A stretch of 5,970 nt of DNA, from contig JAEUSE010000065.1 of the NCBI GenBank assembly GCA_016788805.1, positions 1 through 5,970 of the forward strand. Reading direction: 5' to 3'. Of the stretch, positions 1-4,989 are shown piece after piece. Both the position numbers and the translations under genes were made by a program. Source of the DNA: Candidatus Doudnabacteria bacterium. GTDB taxonomy: Bacteria > Patescibacteriota > Doudnabacteria > UBA920. Within the stretch, counting starts at the first letter, position 1, and each line of letters opens with the position of its first letter. The notes beneath the pieces were generated by a model. That model saw only the letters and a list, made by a program, of their open reading frames with translations. It searched no databases and had not been told where the DNA came from.

Positions 1-1
1 T

Positions 2-586
2 GAAGTATCTCTAGCCATACAACCCATCCAAATGGGAGCCAGAGTGTACATTCCTGGTTTAGGTAGGTTCCTATCTGTCGACCCGGTGCAGGGTGGGACA
101 CCGAACCCGTATGTCTACCCAACCGATCCAGTAAACGAGTTCGACCTGACCGGTGAGTTTACACTTACTACCAAGTGGAAAATCGGAATTGGCATTGGAG
201 TTGCAGTAGTTGCAGTTGCTGCAACATGCTACTTCTCCGCCGGTTTAGGGTGTGGACCTGCGGTTGCAACAGCAACCAGGGTAGTGGGGAATATAGCGAT
301 AAGAAGTGTTGGGTCAGCGGGGGGCAAAGGAGCAGGAAAAGCATTTACGCAGTCTACCAAAAATGCGATAAGAAGTTCACAAAAAACATGTGCATTCTGC
401 GGTAAAATCCCTAAAAAATCAGAGATTGATCATATAGTACCTAAGAGTCGCAATGGTAATAACTCGCTAAGAAATGGACAAAATACATGCAGATCATGTA
501 ACAGATCAAAGAGTAATAGAAACTTTCCTAAAGGTATGCCTTTAAGGGATAAGATAAGATGGTTTACAAGTAGGAGTAATAGATGA
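2..586 (+). CDS. Rhs-family effector, C-terminal part with HNH nuclease toxin (5' partial)
   Basis: The frame is already open at the left edge (residues EVSLAIQPIQ precede the first Met at 32), so this is the 3' end of a much longer gene. Counting from that Met, residues 1-41 are the end of the Rhs repeat-associated core (MGARVYIPGLGRFLSVDPV, then DPVNEFDLTG). Residues 45-95 are a hydrophobic, Gly/Ala/Val-rich pre-toxin segment. Residues 118-165 form an HNH zinc-finger nuclease: CAFC (C120, C123), the catalytic IDH (D133-H134), and CRSCN (C153, C156, N157) followed by KSNR. All zinc-ligand cysteines and the His are present, so the toxin looks intact. In known Rhs proteins the core marks a boundary past which the variable toxin is encoded; HNH tips are DNases. 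The gene overlaps the next by ATGA, the usual toxin-immunity arrangement. Family assignment is firm; target and delivery route are inferred. Confidence 0.9.
   Translation, partial: EVSLAIQPIQMGARVYIPGLGRFLSVDPVQGGTPNPYVYPTDPVNEFDLTGEFTLTTKWKIGIGIGVAVVAVAATCYFSAGLGCGPAVATATRVVGNIAIRSVGSAGGKGAGKAFTQSTKNAIRSSQKTCAFCGKIPKKSEIDHIVPKSRNGNNSLRNGQNTCRSCNRSKSNRNFPKGMPLRDKIRWFTSRSNR
571..576 (+). promoter_or_regulatory. Ribosome binding site of the immunity gene
   Basis: TAGGAG lies inside the toxin coding region, six bases before the ATG at 583. It is one of only two convincing Shine-Dalgarno sequences in the window. It supports coupled but independently initiated synthesis of the immunity protein. 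Confidence 0.75.
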
Positions 587-876
587 GTTGGATGGTTGAA
601 GATGCAACGTTGAGACACCAAGAGTCGCCAGGGACGTTCCAAATACCCTCTAAGGACGACATCAAGAAGCTTCATGCTGGTAATTTGGTTAAATTAATAT
701 TTACCAACCAAACTGGTGAGACAGAAAGAATGTGGGTTGAGATAAAGAAAGTACTAAAGGATAGGCGTGAGTTTGAGGGTGTGTTAGACAATGACCCCGT
801 AATCATCACGGAGCTGGCAGCAGGTAGCAAGATATCGTTTTTGGCGCAAAACATTGCTAGCATATGGGAGGACTAG
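583..876 (+). CDS. Probable immunity protein, DUF2314-like, for the HNH Rhs toxin
   Basis: A 97-residue soluble, acidic protein without signal peptide or membrane segment. Residues 31-92 carry a pattern I associate with DUF2314-type proteins: GNLVKLIF, then ERMWVEI, then EGVLDNDPVIITELAAGSKI and a final hydrophobic strand FLAQNIASIW. Proteins of this type are found as immunity partners beside polymorphic toxins. The start is set by a strong ribosome binding site, TAGGAG at 571-576, six bases before the ATG, and by the ATGA overlap with the upstream toxin, so the two are translated together. The expected job is to bind and block the HNH domain in the producer's cytoplasm. The role rests mainly on position; the family call is from memory of the motif, not from a search. 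Confidence 0.72.
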   Translation: MSWMVEDATLRHQESPGTFQIPSKDDIKKLHAGNLVKLIFTNQTGETERMWVEIKKVLKDRREFEGVLDNDPVIITELAAGSKISFLAQNIASIWED

Positions 877-913
877 AAGTACCCAAGCCTTATTCTCGTA
901 CAGATGCAAACAC

Positions 914-962
914 TGTAAATTGGCCGATCTTACGTTTTCTCTGCTACCATAACCACTAACCC
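914..962 (+). repeat. Upstream-region repeat, copy A (paralogue of 5796-5844)
   Basis: TGTAAATTGGCCGAT at 914-928 matches TGTGAATTAGCCGAT at 5796-5810 with two differences. The 22 bases ending with the ATG (944-965) match 5826-5847 with a single difference. Both copies sit directly before a homologous start codon, so this is a duplicated 5' untranslated/promoter region. Copy A lacks the ACGGGACACTCCCT core seen in the other copies and starts only some 40 bases after the immunity gene stop. Confidence 0.7.
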
Positions 963-1112
963 ATGCTTGATACCGCAACCCGCGCAACACCAACCACAGC
1001 CCGTCGAACGACATCCTCCTTCGACGCTTATACTTACTAGAAATCCTTAGAACTCAGCCACACTCGAATTCGGACTTGCACACAATCCCGACCTATCCTC
1101 ACGCAGTTATAA
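963..1112 (+). pseudogene. Decayed N-terminus, paralogue of the gene starting at 5845
   Basis: From ATG 963 the translation aligns without gaps to the first 42 codons of the gene at 5845. I count 19 identical residues, including FDAYT at positions 20-24, KSL at 27-29 and RI at 35-36. Codon 26 is TAG (1038-1040) where the other copy has TAT (Tyr), so one base change broke it. The frame continues after the TAG and ends at TAA 1110-1112. No further part of the gene is visible: the minus-strand gene begins to overlap at 1107. It is best read as the remnant of a tandem paralogue whose body was lost. The function of the family is unknown to me. Confidence 0.68.
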
Positions 1113-1790
1113 CCAAGTGAAAGTGTATGTAAATCCACCACCTTCATGGTAGATTGCATCTGAACTGAAATTTGCAGCAGGTGAACAGATGTCTCCTCCG
1201 CAGACTATTACTGAATAGGTGCCAGAACGGAGTTGTAAAGACTCCGCGAGAAGTTGTAGCGATAGAGCCACATATTGGCTGGATCCCTGAATGTAAGTGG
1301 ATAGAGCTGTCGATGTTGTGCCCCCACCCTGTGCGCCAGCACTAATTGGGTTCACAATCGCAACGAGATTGTTTTCTGTCAAATTAGTTGCGACAAAAGT
1401 GGCAGAATTTGATGCTGCGTTTTTAGATAAGCTTGTGATACTAGCCGCCGGTACAGGTGGTACATAGGCACTAGCTTTAGGTTTTGCTTGTGTGGTTGTT
1501 GTGTTGTCGGAGTTCGCGGGTGCAGTAATAGGTTGCTGTGTCGTGGTAGGCTCTGCCCCGGCTGGCTCTGCAGTTTCTACTGCATTTTTTTCTGTCGCTT
1601 TAGCTGGTATCGGTTTCTTGGTTGCAACAGACGATATGTCCGTTTGTTTCTCATTTTTGTTAGGGTATATATAGACAGAATATACTGTGGCAATTACAGT
1701 AATAAGTATAACGCCAATAATGGACGCACCCACAATTCGATTATTTTGAACAGCCTTACGCACTCGTCCTAGGCTAAGACTCTTCTTCAT
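1107..1790 (-). CDS. Membrane-anchored surface protein with Thr/Pro/Ala-rich stalk
   Basis: A 227-residue protein I do not recognise. Residues 1-20 are basic (KK, R, R) and probably cytoplasmic. Residues 21-42 form one transmembrane helix (GASIIGVILITVIATVYSVY). Residues 45-118 are a low-complexity linker rich in Thr, Pro, Ala and Lys, including TTTQQ and NTTTTQ, typical of an extended extracytoplasmic stalk. Residues 119-227 form a compact Ser/Thr/Gly-rich domain with a close Cys pair, C197 and C202 (VCGGDIC), which could form a disulfide outside the cell. The protein ends in aromatic residues (FTYTFTWL). Topology is probably N-in, C-out. It converges with the relic at 963-1112. No Shine-Dalgarno is seen; a promoter at 1808-1836 gives a leader of only about 11 bases. 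Coding nature is supported by the ordered domain layout; the function is unknown. Confidence 0.8.
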   Translation of the reverse strand: MKKSLSLGRVRKAVQNNRIVGASIIGVILITVIATVYSVYIYPNKNEKQTDISSVATKKPIPAKATEKNAVETAEPAGAEPTTTQQPITAPANSDNTTTTQAKPKASAYVPPVPAASITSLSKNAASNSATFVATNLTENNLVAIVNPISAGAQGGGTTSTALSTYIQGSSQYVALSLQLLAESLQLRSGTYSVIVCGGDICSPAANFSSDAIYHEGGGFTYTFTWL

Positions 1791-1807
1791 ATACCCAATA
1801 CTAAACC

Positions 1808-1836
1808 ATTATTAAGGCTATAGGAAATTTCGTGAA
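1808..1836 (-). promoter_or_regulatory. Candidate promoter of the minus-strand gene 1107-1790
   Basis: On the minus strand, TTCACG (1836-1831) and AATAAT (1813-1808) are separated by 17 bases, with A/T-rich DNA just upstream. Transcription would begin near 1801, about 11 bases before the ATG. Prediction from base pattern only. Confidence 0.4.
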
Positions 1837-2002
1837 AATTTTTAATCGCAGAAACTACAATATTAACAGAGATAATCATGCTATATTGGCGAGTAATATG
1901 GCTAGGAAATCAAAGTTCAACATCATCATTCCAGTCGGCATGCATCCTCGGTTCAAGGTACATGGCTAACCGGAATCGCAGCGAGAGTACCATGGGTAAC
2001 CT

Positions 2003-2016
2003 ACGGGACACTGCCT
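2003..2016 (+). repeat. Copy D of the ACGGGACACTCCCT repeat
   Basis: ACGGGACACTGCCT, one difference from copies at 4757 and 5766. It is followed by AAACAGAT, which also follows the core in the copy at 4757. The similarity stops where the toxin relic begins, so this copy marks the junction between a repeated upstream block and a toxin tail. Confidence 0.6.
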
Positions 2017-2018
2017 AA

Positions 2019-2258
2019 ACAGATGCATCGACTCAAATGGCAGCACGCGGAGTTACCAAGAAGATGGTTAATAAGGCCGTCCAGTCTGGTGTAAAATACT
2101 ACGATAGAAAGCATCCAACCACAATTGCACATGTAATCCAAAATGGTATGGCTTCAGGAAAAACGCTCTATGTAGCATAGAATAGATATACTAAAAAAAT
2201 TACTACAGTTGAAGTGAGAAGAAGATTTAACCCAGGTAAACGATGGATAAGAATGTAA
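2019..2258 (+). pseudogene. Broken toxin C-terminal domain (DUF4258/BECR-like RNase type)
   Basis: One reading frame is open from 2019 to TAA 2256-2258 apart from a single TAG at 2178-2180. It reads MAARGVTKKMVNKAVQSGVKY from ATG 2037, then YDRKHPTTIAHVIQNGMASG, KTLYVA, TAG, NRYTKKITTVEV and RRRFNPGKRWIRM. The order Met-x-x-Arg-Gly-[VW]-T, a hydrophobic helix ending in SGxKYYD, a central strand, then K(I/V)TTV and a basic tail resembles small RNase toxin tips (DUF4258/BECR-like) on Rhs and CDI proteins. There is no core or delivery region upstream: an in-frame stop at 2016 lies inside repeat copy D. The TAG would remove the last strand and the basic tail, so it is probably dead. The next gene, seven bases on, is DUF2283, a family I recall as a partner of DUF4258 toxins. 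The family call is from motif memory. Confidence 0.66.
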
Positions 2259-2265
2259 AAAAGCT

Positions 2266-2499
2266 ATGAAAAAGTTCCAAAAGACCATTACGATTACTTA
2301 TGACGAGATCGAAGATATTGCATATATCTACCTGGCAAGTATTAAAGCAGGTGAAATTACTGATACAATCCCCGTAGACGATTTACCTAATCAAGATGCA
2401 GATGTGGTGCTTGATTTTGCAAAAGAAACATTTAAAGGCATAGAATTAATTGGGGCAAGTAGGGTGTTGCCTCAAAGGCTACTGCAGGATGACTCTTAA
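2266..2499 (+). CDS. DUF2283 family protein, likely orphan immunity/antitoxin
   Basis: A complete 77-residue protein. The DUF2283 pattern runs nearly the full length: ITYDEIEDIAYIYL (residues 9-22, usually YDxxxDxLYIxL), VVLDFAKETFKGIELIGASR (residues 47-66, usually LDxDxxGxxxGIEILxAS) and a terminal VLP. It is intact, with a normal stop (TAA 2497-2499). The start lies seven bases after the end of the broken toxin frame, so the two were probably one transcript. No Shine-Dalgarno precedes the ATG, so translation may have depended on coupling, now disturbed by the TAG upstream. DUF2283 proteins are small and are often encoded beside DUF4258 proteins, which supports an antitoxin or immunity role. 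The domain call is firm; the role is inferred. Confidence 0.85.
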   Translation: MKKFQKTITITYDEIEDIAYIYLASIKAGEITDTIPVDDLPNQDADVVLDFAKETFKGIELIGASRVLPQRLLQDDS

Positions 2500-2587
2500 A
2501 AGCCCCCAAGGGGTATGCGGATTCCCAAAGGTAAATCATCGTACTGAGGCATAAAATGCAGAATGGTTTCTAGGTATCTGAGGGCTC

Positions 2588-2616
2588 GTAGCTAGTGCTA
2601 CTGTAATATCTTTTTC
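2588..2616 (+). terminator. Weak candidate terminator after the DUF2283 gene
   Basis: GTAGC (2588-2592) and GCTAC (2597-2601) pair around the loop TAGT. A T-rich stretch, ATATCTTTTTCTCTT, starts at 2606. The stem is short and the T run begins nine bases after it, so this is only a possible terminator. Confidence 0.3.
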
Positions 2617-2696
2617 TCTTCGTCATCAGCGCCAAGTTTACATATATTCCCACATCCAATGAGTTTACTTAGCGACAAGGAATCTAAGGAGAATCT

Positions 2697-2710
2697 AAGG
2701 GACACTCTCT
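2697..2710 (+). repeat. Divergent copy E of the ACGGGACACTCCCT repeat
   Basis: AAGGGACACTCTCT differs from the core at two positions, and the bases after it (GAATAGCTGA) resemble those after the copy at 4757 (AAACAGCTAA). It is the least certain of the four copies. Just before it, GAATCTAAGG occurs twice, at 2680-2689 and 2691-2700. Confidence 0.4.
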
Positions 2711-2744
2711 GAATAGCTGATGACCCCGAAGCAGTTCAGAGAGT
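2704..2744. other. Perfect 10-bp inverted repeat
   Basis: ACTCTCTGAA (2704-2713) is the exact reverse complement of TTCAGAGAGT (2735-2744), with a 21-base loop that adds CTG/CAG pairing at 2717-2719 and 2732-2734. No T run follows on the plus strand, so it is not a classic terminator. It overlaps repeat copy E. Confidence 0.55.
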
Positions 2745-2829
2745 ATTACCAGCAAAATCCACAATTTGCTAGACTGTAGCTAGCGAAGGTTACGGTAAAG
2801 TCGTATTTAGGGTGAGACTTTACAAGTGT

Positions 2830-2858
2830 TTGATTCGCTGGACGGGCTGTGAGATACT
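2830..2858 (+). promoter_or_regulatory. Candidate promoter of the S49 peptidase operon
   Basis: TTGATT (2830-2835) and GATACT (2853-2858) are 17 bases apart, each matching four or five of six consensus positions. The start of transcription would fall near 2865, only three bases before the ATG at 2868. There is no Shine-Dalgarno, so the message may be nearly leaderless. Confidence 0.42.
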
Positions 2859-2867
2859 TATGCTAAT

Positions 2868-3941
2868 ATGCAAGCGAAAGTATTGAAAAGTACGTATGTG
2901 CGGTCAATTCTTAAGCGTGTTGTTACGATTGTGGTGGTATGGAACGTAGTTGTCGCGTGTATAGTTGCGACGCTGCTGGTGGGAAGTGTATTCATAGCTT
3001 CCAGTACAGATTCCTATGATTATAACTATTCATGGGTCTATGGTTATGGCACTTACGAACTCTTATCTATTCCGGTGAGAGGTGTAATTACTGGTACTGA
3101 GCCGCAGGCCATGTCGCTCTTTTCTGCCACCGAGGATCAAACAGCGGGCTACACGGTAAAAGACAGGCTGTACACGGCAGCAGAAGATCCAAATATAAAG
3201 GGTGTCATACTTGAAATAGACTCGCCTGGCGGAACTATATATGGATCTCGGGCTATAGCCGATGGCGTCAACTACTATAGGAAAACTGCGCGTCGTCCTG
3301 TCTATGCGCACATAAGTGGCACAGGCGCTTCGGGAGCATATTGGTCGGCTATAAGCACCGACAAAGTATTTATGGACTCTGGTAGTGACGCTGGTAGCAT
3401 AGGGGTTATTATGGGCCCATTTGAATACTACGACACAGTGACGGCTCAAGATAACGGTATCTTTGGAGGTGGGGTCGTAACCCAAAAAGGCATTGAATCT
3501 GTCACTATTACGGCCGGTAAATCAAAAGATATAGGCAACCCCTACAGGCGACTCACTCAAGATGAATTAACCGCTCTTCAACAAACGGTCAATAACGAAT
3601 ACGACACATTCGTCCGCTATGTAAGCCAGCGACGTTTGATCCCCGAAGCTACCATTAGAAATAGCATAGGCGCTATGACATACGACACAAAGACCGCTGT
3701 TGACCTAAGGCTGGTAGATGGTGCCGCTAATCGCCAGGAAGCCTACGATGCACTGGCAAAAGCAGCTGGAGTCGAAGACGATTACCAAATAATAGCCGAG
3801 GAGTATACTCCATCATTCGTAGAGTCATTGCTATACATGGTAAATCGCAAGCCACAGGCAGAAGCCAAAAAAGTTAATCTGTGCACTTTAACTAGTACAA
3901 GACTTGCATATCATGGCGACATAACGAAATGGTGTGTATAG
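2868..3941 (+). CDS. S49 family (SppA-like) membrane serine peptidase
   Basis: A 357-residue single-domain S49 peptidase. Residues 18-45 form an N-terminal signal anchor (VVTIVVVWNVVVACIVATLLVG), placing the catalytic domain outside the cytoplasm. The ClpP-like fold starts with LLSIPVRGVI (65-74); ILEIDSPGG (114-122) is the oxyanion segment. GTGASGAYW (151-159) holds the nucleophile Ser155, and GSIGVI (176-181) follows. TAGKSKDIGNPYRRLT (215-230) aligns with the SGxxKDxxSPxR segment of short SppA, making Lys220 the likely general base. All catalytic features are present. SppA enzymes clear leftover signal peptides, and relatives process membrane or secreted proteins. The C-terminal 50 residues are unlike standard SppA and end in LTSTRLAYHGDITKWCV, with Cys339 and Cys356. 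The frame has a stop at 2850-2852, so ATG 2868 is the only ATG start. The next gene starts right after the stop. Confidence 0.92.
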   Translation: MQAKVLKSTYVRSILKRVVTIVVVWNVVVACIVATLLVGSVFIASSTDSYDYNYSWVYGYGTYELLSIPVRGVITGTEPQAMSLFSATEDQTAGYTVKDRLYTAAEDPNIKGVILEIDSPGGTIYGSRAIADGVNYYRKTARRPVYAHISGTGASGAYWSAISTDKVFMDSGSDAGSIGVIMGPFEYYDTVTAQDNGIFGGGVVTQKGIESVTITAGKSKDIGNPYRRLTQDELTALQQTVNNEYDTFVRYVSQRRLIPEATIRNSIGAMTYDTKTAVDLRLVDGAANRQEAYDALAKAAGVEDDYQIIAEEYTPSFVESLLYMVNRKPQAEAKKVNLCTLTSTRLAYHGDITKWCV

Positions 3942-3945
3942 GTGA
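3940..3945 (+). promoter_or_regulatory. Ribosome binding site deciding the start at 3954
   Basis: AGGTGA is a perfect six-base complement of the usual 16S anti-Shine-Dalgarno (UCACCU). It lies eight bases before ATG 3954 and overlaps both the S49 stop codon and a GTG at 3942. This favours ATG 3954 over GTG 3942 as the start. Confidence 0.7.
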
Positions 3946-3953
3946 CGAGCCGT

Positions 3954-4724
3954 ATGCAAGCCAAAATACTAACAGCTAGTAAGCAGCCTTCTCATGAAGT
4001 ATCCGACGTAGGAGTACCGTATCTACGAATAAGCGTACTTCGTTTAGTCGTACTAATAGCCATAAGCCTCGGCTTCTACGGCATGTATTGGTTCTACAAA
4101 AACTGGCAAGCCGCCCGAACTATATCTGGTGAAAAACTATCACCCTTTTGGCGCGCATTGCTTTCAATTTTTTGGATATGGCCATTGTTCATACATATGT
4201 ATAAAGCTTTGCCTGCAAAAAAACTGCCGTGCCTACAAAGGTCAGGAGTTATGGCGAGCTATTACATCTTTCTCAATTTAGCCACAGGTGTAGTTAGCTA
4301 TCTGTCGGGAACGAATGTTTTACTCAACATCTTGCTGTTTGTACTAACAGTCGCTTGTTTTATGCCGGTTATTTATGTTCAGCATAAGATGAACAGACTA
4401 CCCAAACCCTTGCCAGTGCACAAGACAACAAAAGGAGAGATTGCAGTCATAGCTATAGGTATACTTATAGCTATCGTTATGTTTTGGGCAGCCTTCTTAC
4501 CTGATGACGGCCAACTGACACCCGATCAACAGACATTACATGCAAATGTAGACGATCTTACAAAGCAGTACGACAAGTGCTCTATCAATCTTGCGAGGCG
4601 TCAGGAAACCATAGATCCTTCAGACCAAGCCGCAGTCGCTGCCTTCATAGCCGACCAAGTTAAGTGCGATGCGGTGAGAATACAACAAAATAAAGCAGTC
4701 GACGAGTTCAACGGCTCCCTCTAA
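3954..4724 (+). CDS. DUF4234-like multi-pass membrane protein
   Basis: I take the start at ATG 3954 (256 residues) because AGGTGA sits eight bases upstream; GTG 3942 would add only MTSR. Residues 26-51 carry the DUF4234-like signature: a hydrophobic helix running into SLGFYGMYWFYKNW, followed by LSPFWRALLSIFW (62-74). Further membrane segments lie at about 70-83, 100-117, 121-143 and 161-182. After the last one, residues 184-256 form a hydrophilic, probably helical tail with Cys209 and Cys238, likely outside the cytoplasm if five segments are right. The DUF4234 family has no assigned function. It is cotranscribed with the S49 peptidase with 12 bases between stop and start, so it may be a partner or substrate of that peptidase. 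Both proteins begin with MQAK(V/I)L. The membrane nature is firm; the family call is moderate. Confidence 0.82.
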   Translation: MQAKILTASKQPSHEVSDVGVPYLRISVLRLVVLIAISLGFYGMYWFYKNWQAARTISGEKLSPFWRALLSIFWIWPLFIHMYKALPAKKLPCLQRSGVMASYYIFLNLATGVVSYLSGTNVLLNILLFVLTVACFMPVIYVQHKMNRLPKPLPVHKTTKGEIAVIAIGILIAIVMFWAAFLPDDGQLTPDQQTLHANVDDLTKQYDKCSINLARRQETIDPSDQAAVAAFIADQVKCDAVRIQQNKAVDEFNGSL

Positions 4725-4756
4725 TACCTTACCTATCTTATAACGATATATAACCC

Positions 4757-4806
4757 ACGGGACACTCCCTAAACAGCTAAACAGATAAGAGAAATGTGAA
4801 TTAGCC
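4757..4806 (+). repeat. Copy C of the upstream-region repeat
   Basis: ACGGGACACTCCCT (4757-4770) is identical to 5766-5779, and AGAGAAATGTGAATTAGCC (4788-4806) is identical to 5789-5807. The spacing between the two blocks is eight bases longer here, explained by a tandem AAACAGCT/AAACAGAT duplication at 4771-4786. No start codon in the equivalent place and no N-terminal coding sequence follow, so this is an orphan copy of a promoter-like region. Confidence 0.72.
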
Positions 4807-4945
4807 AATCTGCTGCCTTTTGTTCCACTGCAACCAGCCCAGGTCCAGTCAAAACCACTATCTGTAAAACCCACCCTCCCAGCAGGATCTGGCTTGAGCT
4901 TTGTCCCCAGTAGTTCTATACCAGTACCACGATCACACAGTAGGA

Positions 4946-4968
4946 AGCTAGATAACGCTCATCTAGCT
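4946..4968. terminator. Strong hairpin between convergent genes, possible terminator
   Basis: AGCTAGAT (4946-4953) pairs perfectly with ATCTAGCT (4961-4968) around a seven-base loop. It lies about 20 bases past the stop of the minus-strand gene. No T run follows on either strand, so it may end transcription inefficiently or protect a 3' end. A 10-bp palindrome, TGTACGTACA, sits at 4978-4987, between the hairpin and that stop codon. Confidence 0.4.
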
Positions 4969-4989
4969 CAAGTCTATTGTACGTACAGC

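Larger units (their letters stand above)
2659..2829 (+). pseudogene. Interrupted reading frame of unknown origin, possible immunity-gene relic
   Basis: A single frame reads MSLLSDKESKENLRDTL (2659-2709), TGA, then IADDPEAVQRVLPAKSTIC (2713-2769), TAG, then TVASEGYGKVVFRVRL (2773-2820). The composition is like a soluble protein: a charged helix, then DPEAV, then a beta-type stretch. The three pieces follow one another with no frame change. This suggests a small gene broken by two stops, although chance cannot be excluded over about 57 codons. No ribosome binding site is visible. The segment also contains copy E of the repeat (2697-2710) and a 10-bp inverted repeat. I do not recognise a family; the position after an immunity gene makes an immunity relic the simplest guess. 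Confidence 0.35.
4725..4989. other. Convergent intergenic region
   Basis: Apart from repeat copy C and the hairpin at 4946-4968, I see no gene here. One plus-strand frame stays open from about 4789 into the minus-strand gene (to 5076). It has no convincing start and a Pro/Ser-rich, biased composition, so I do not call it. Confidence 0.55.

Noticed and set aside
784..1014. Minus-strand open frame across the immunity gene end and repeat copy A
   Set aside because: Antisense to two better supported plus-strand features, and its counterpart over copy B (5796-5970) is not conserved as protein.
1488..1772. Two plus-strand open frames opposite the stalk protein
   Set aside because: They are antisense shadows of the low-complexity Thr/Pro/Ala stalk, with Cys- and Val-rich translations and no ribosome site.
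1898..2014. tRNA-like look: GGTTCAAG at 1950-1957, CGGTT/AACCG and GGTAC/GTACC pairing, and a short frame MARKSKFNIIIPVGMHPRFK
   Set aside because: The stems compete with each other, no anticodon arm or full acceptor stem can be built on either strand, and the frame stops at 23 codons. A decayed tRNA-like or coding origin is possible but unsupported.
2503..2514. CCCCC-AA-GGGG after the DUF2283 gene as a terminator
   Set aside because: The loop is too tight and no T run follows.
2710..2712. Idea that TGA encodes Gly (code 25), which would join the first two pieces of the frame at 2659
   Set aside because: The Rhs toxin gene ends at TGA in an ATGA overlap with its partner, and reading through would run far into that gene. 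The TAG at 2770 would still stop the frame.
3063..3485. 140-codon minus-strand open frame inside the S49 gene
   Set aside because: It lies opposite the conserved catalytic core of the peptidase and has an Arg/Tyr/Cys-rich translation typical of antisense.
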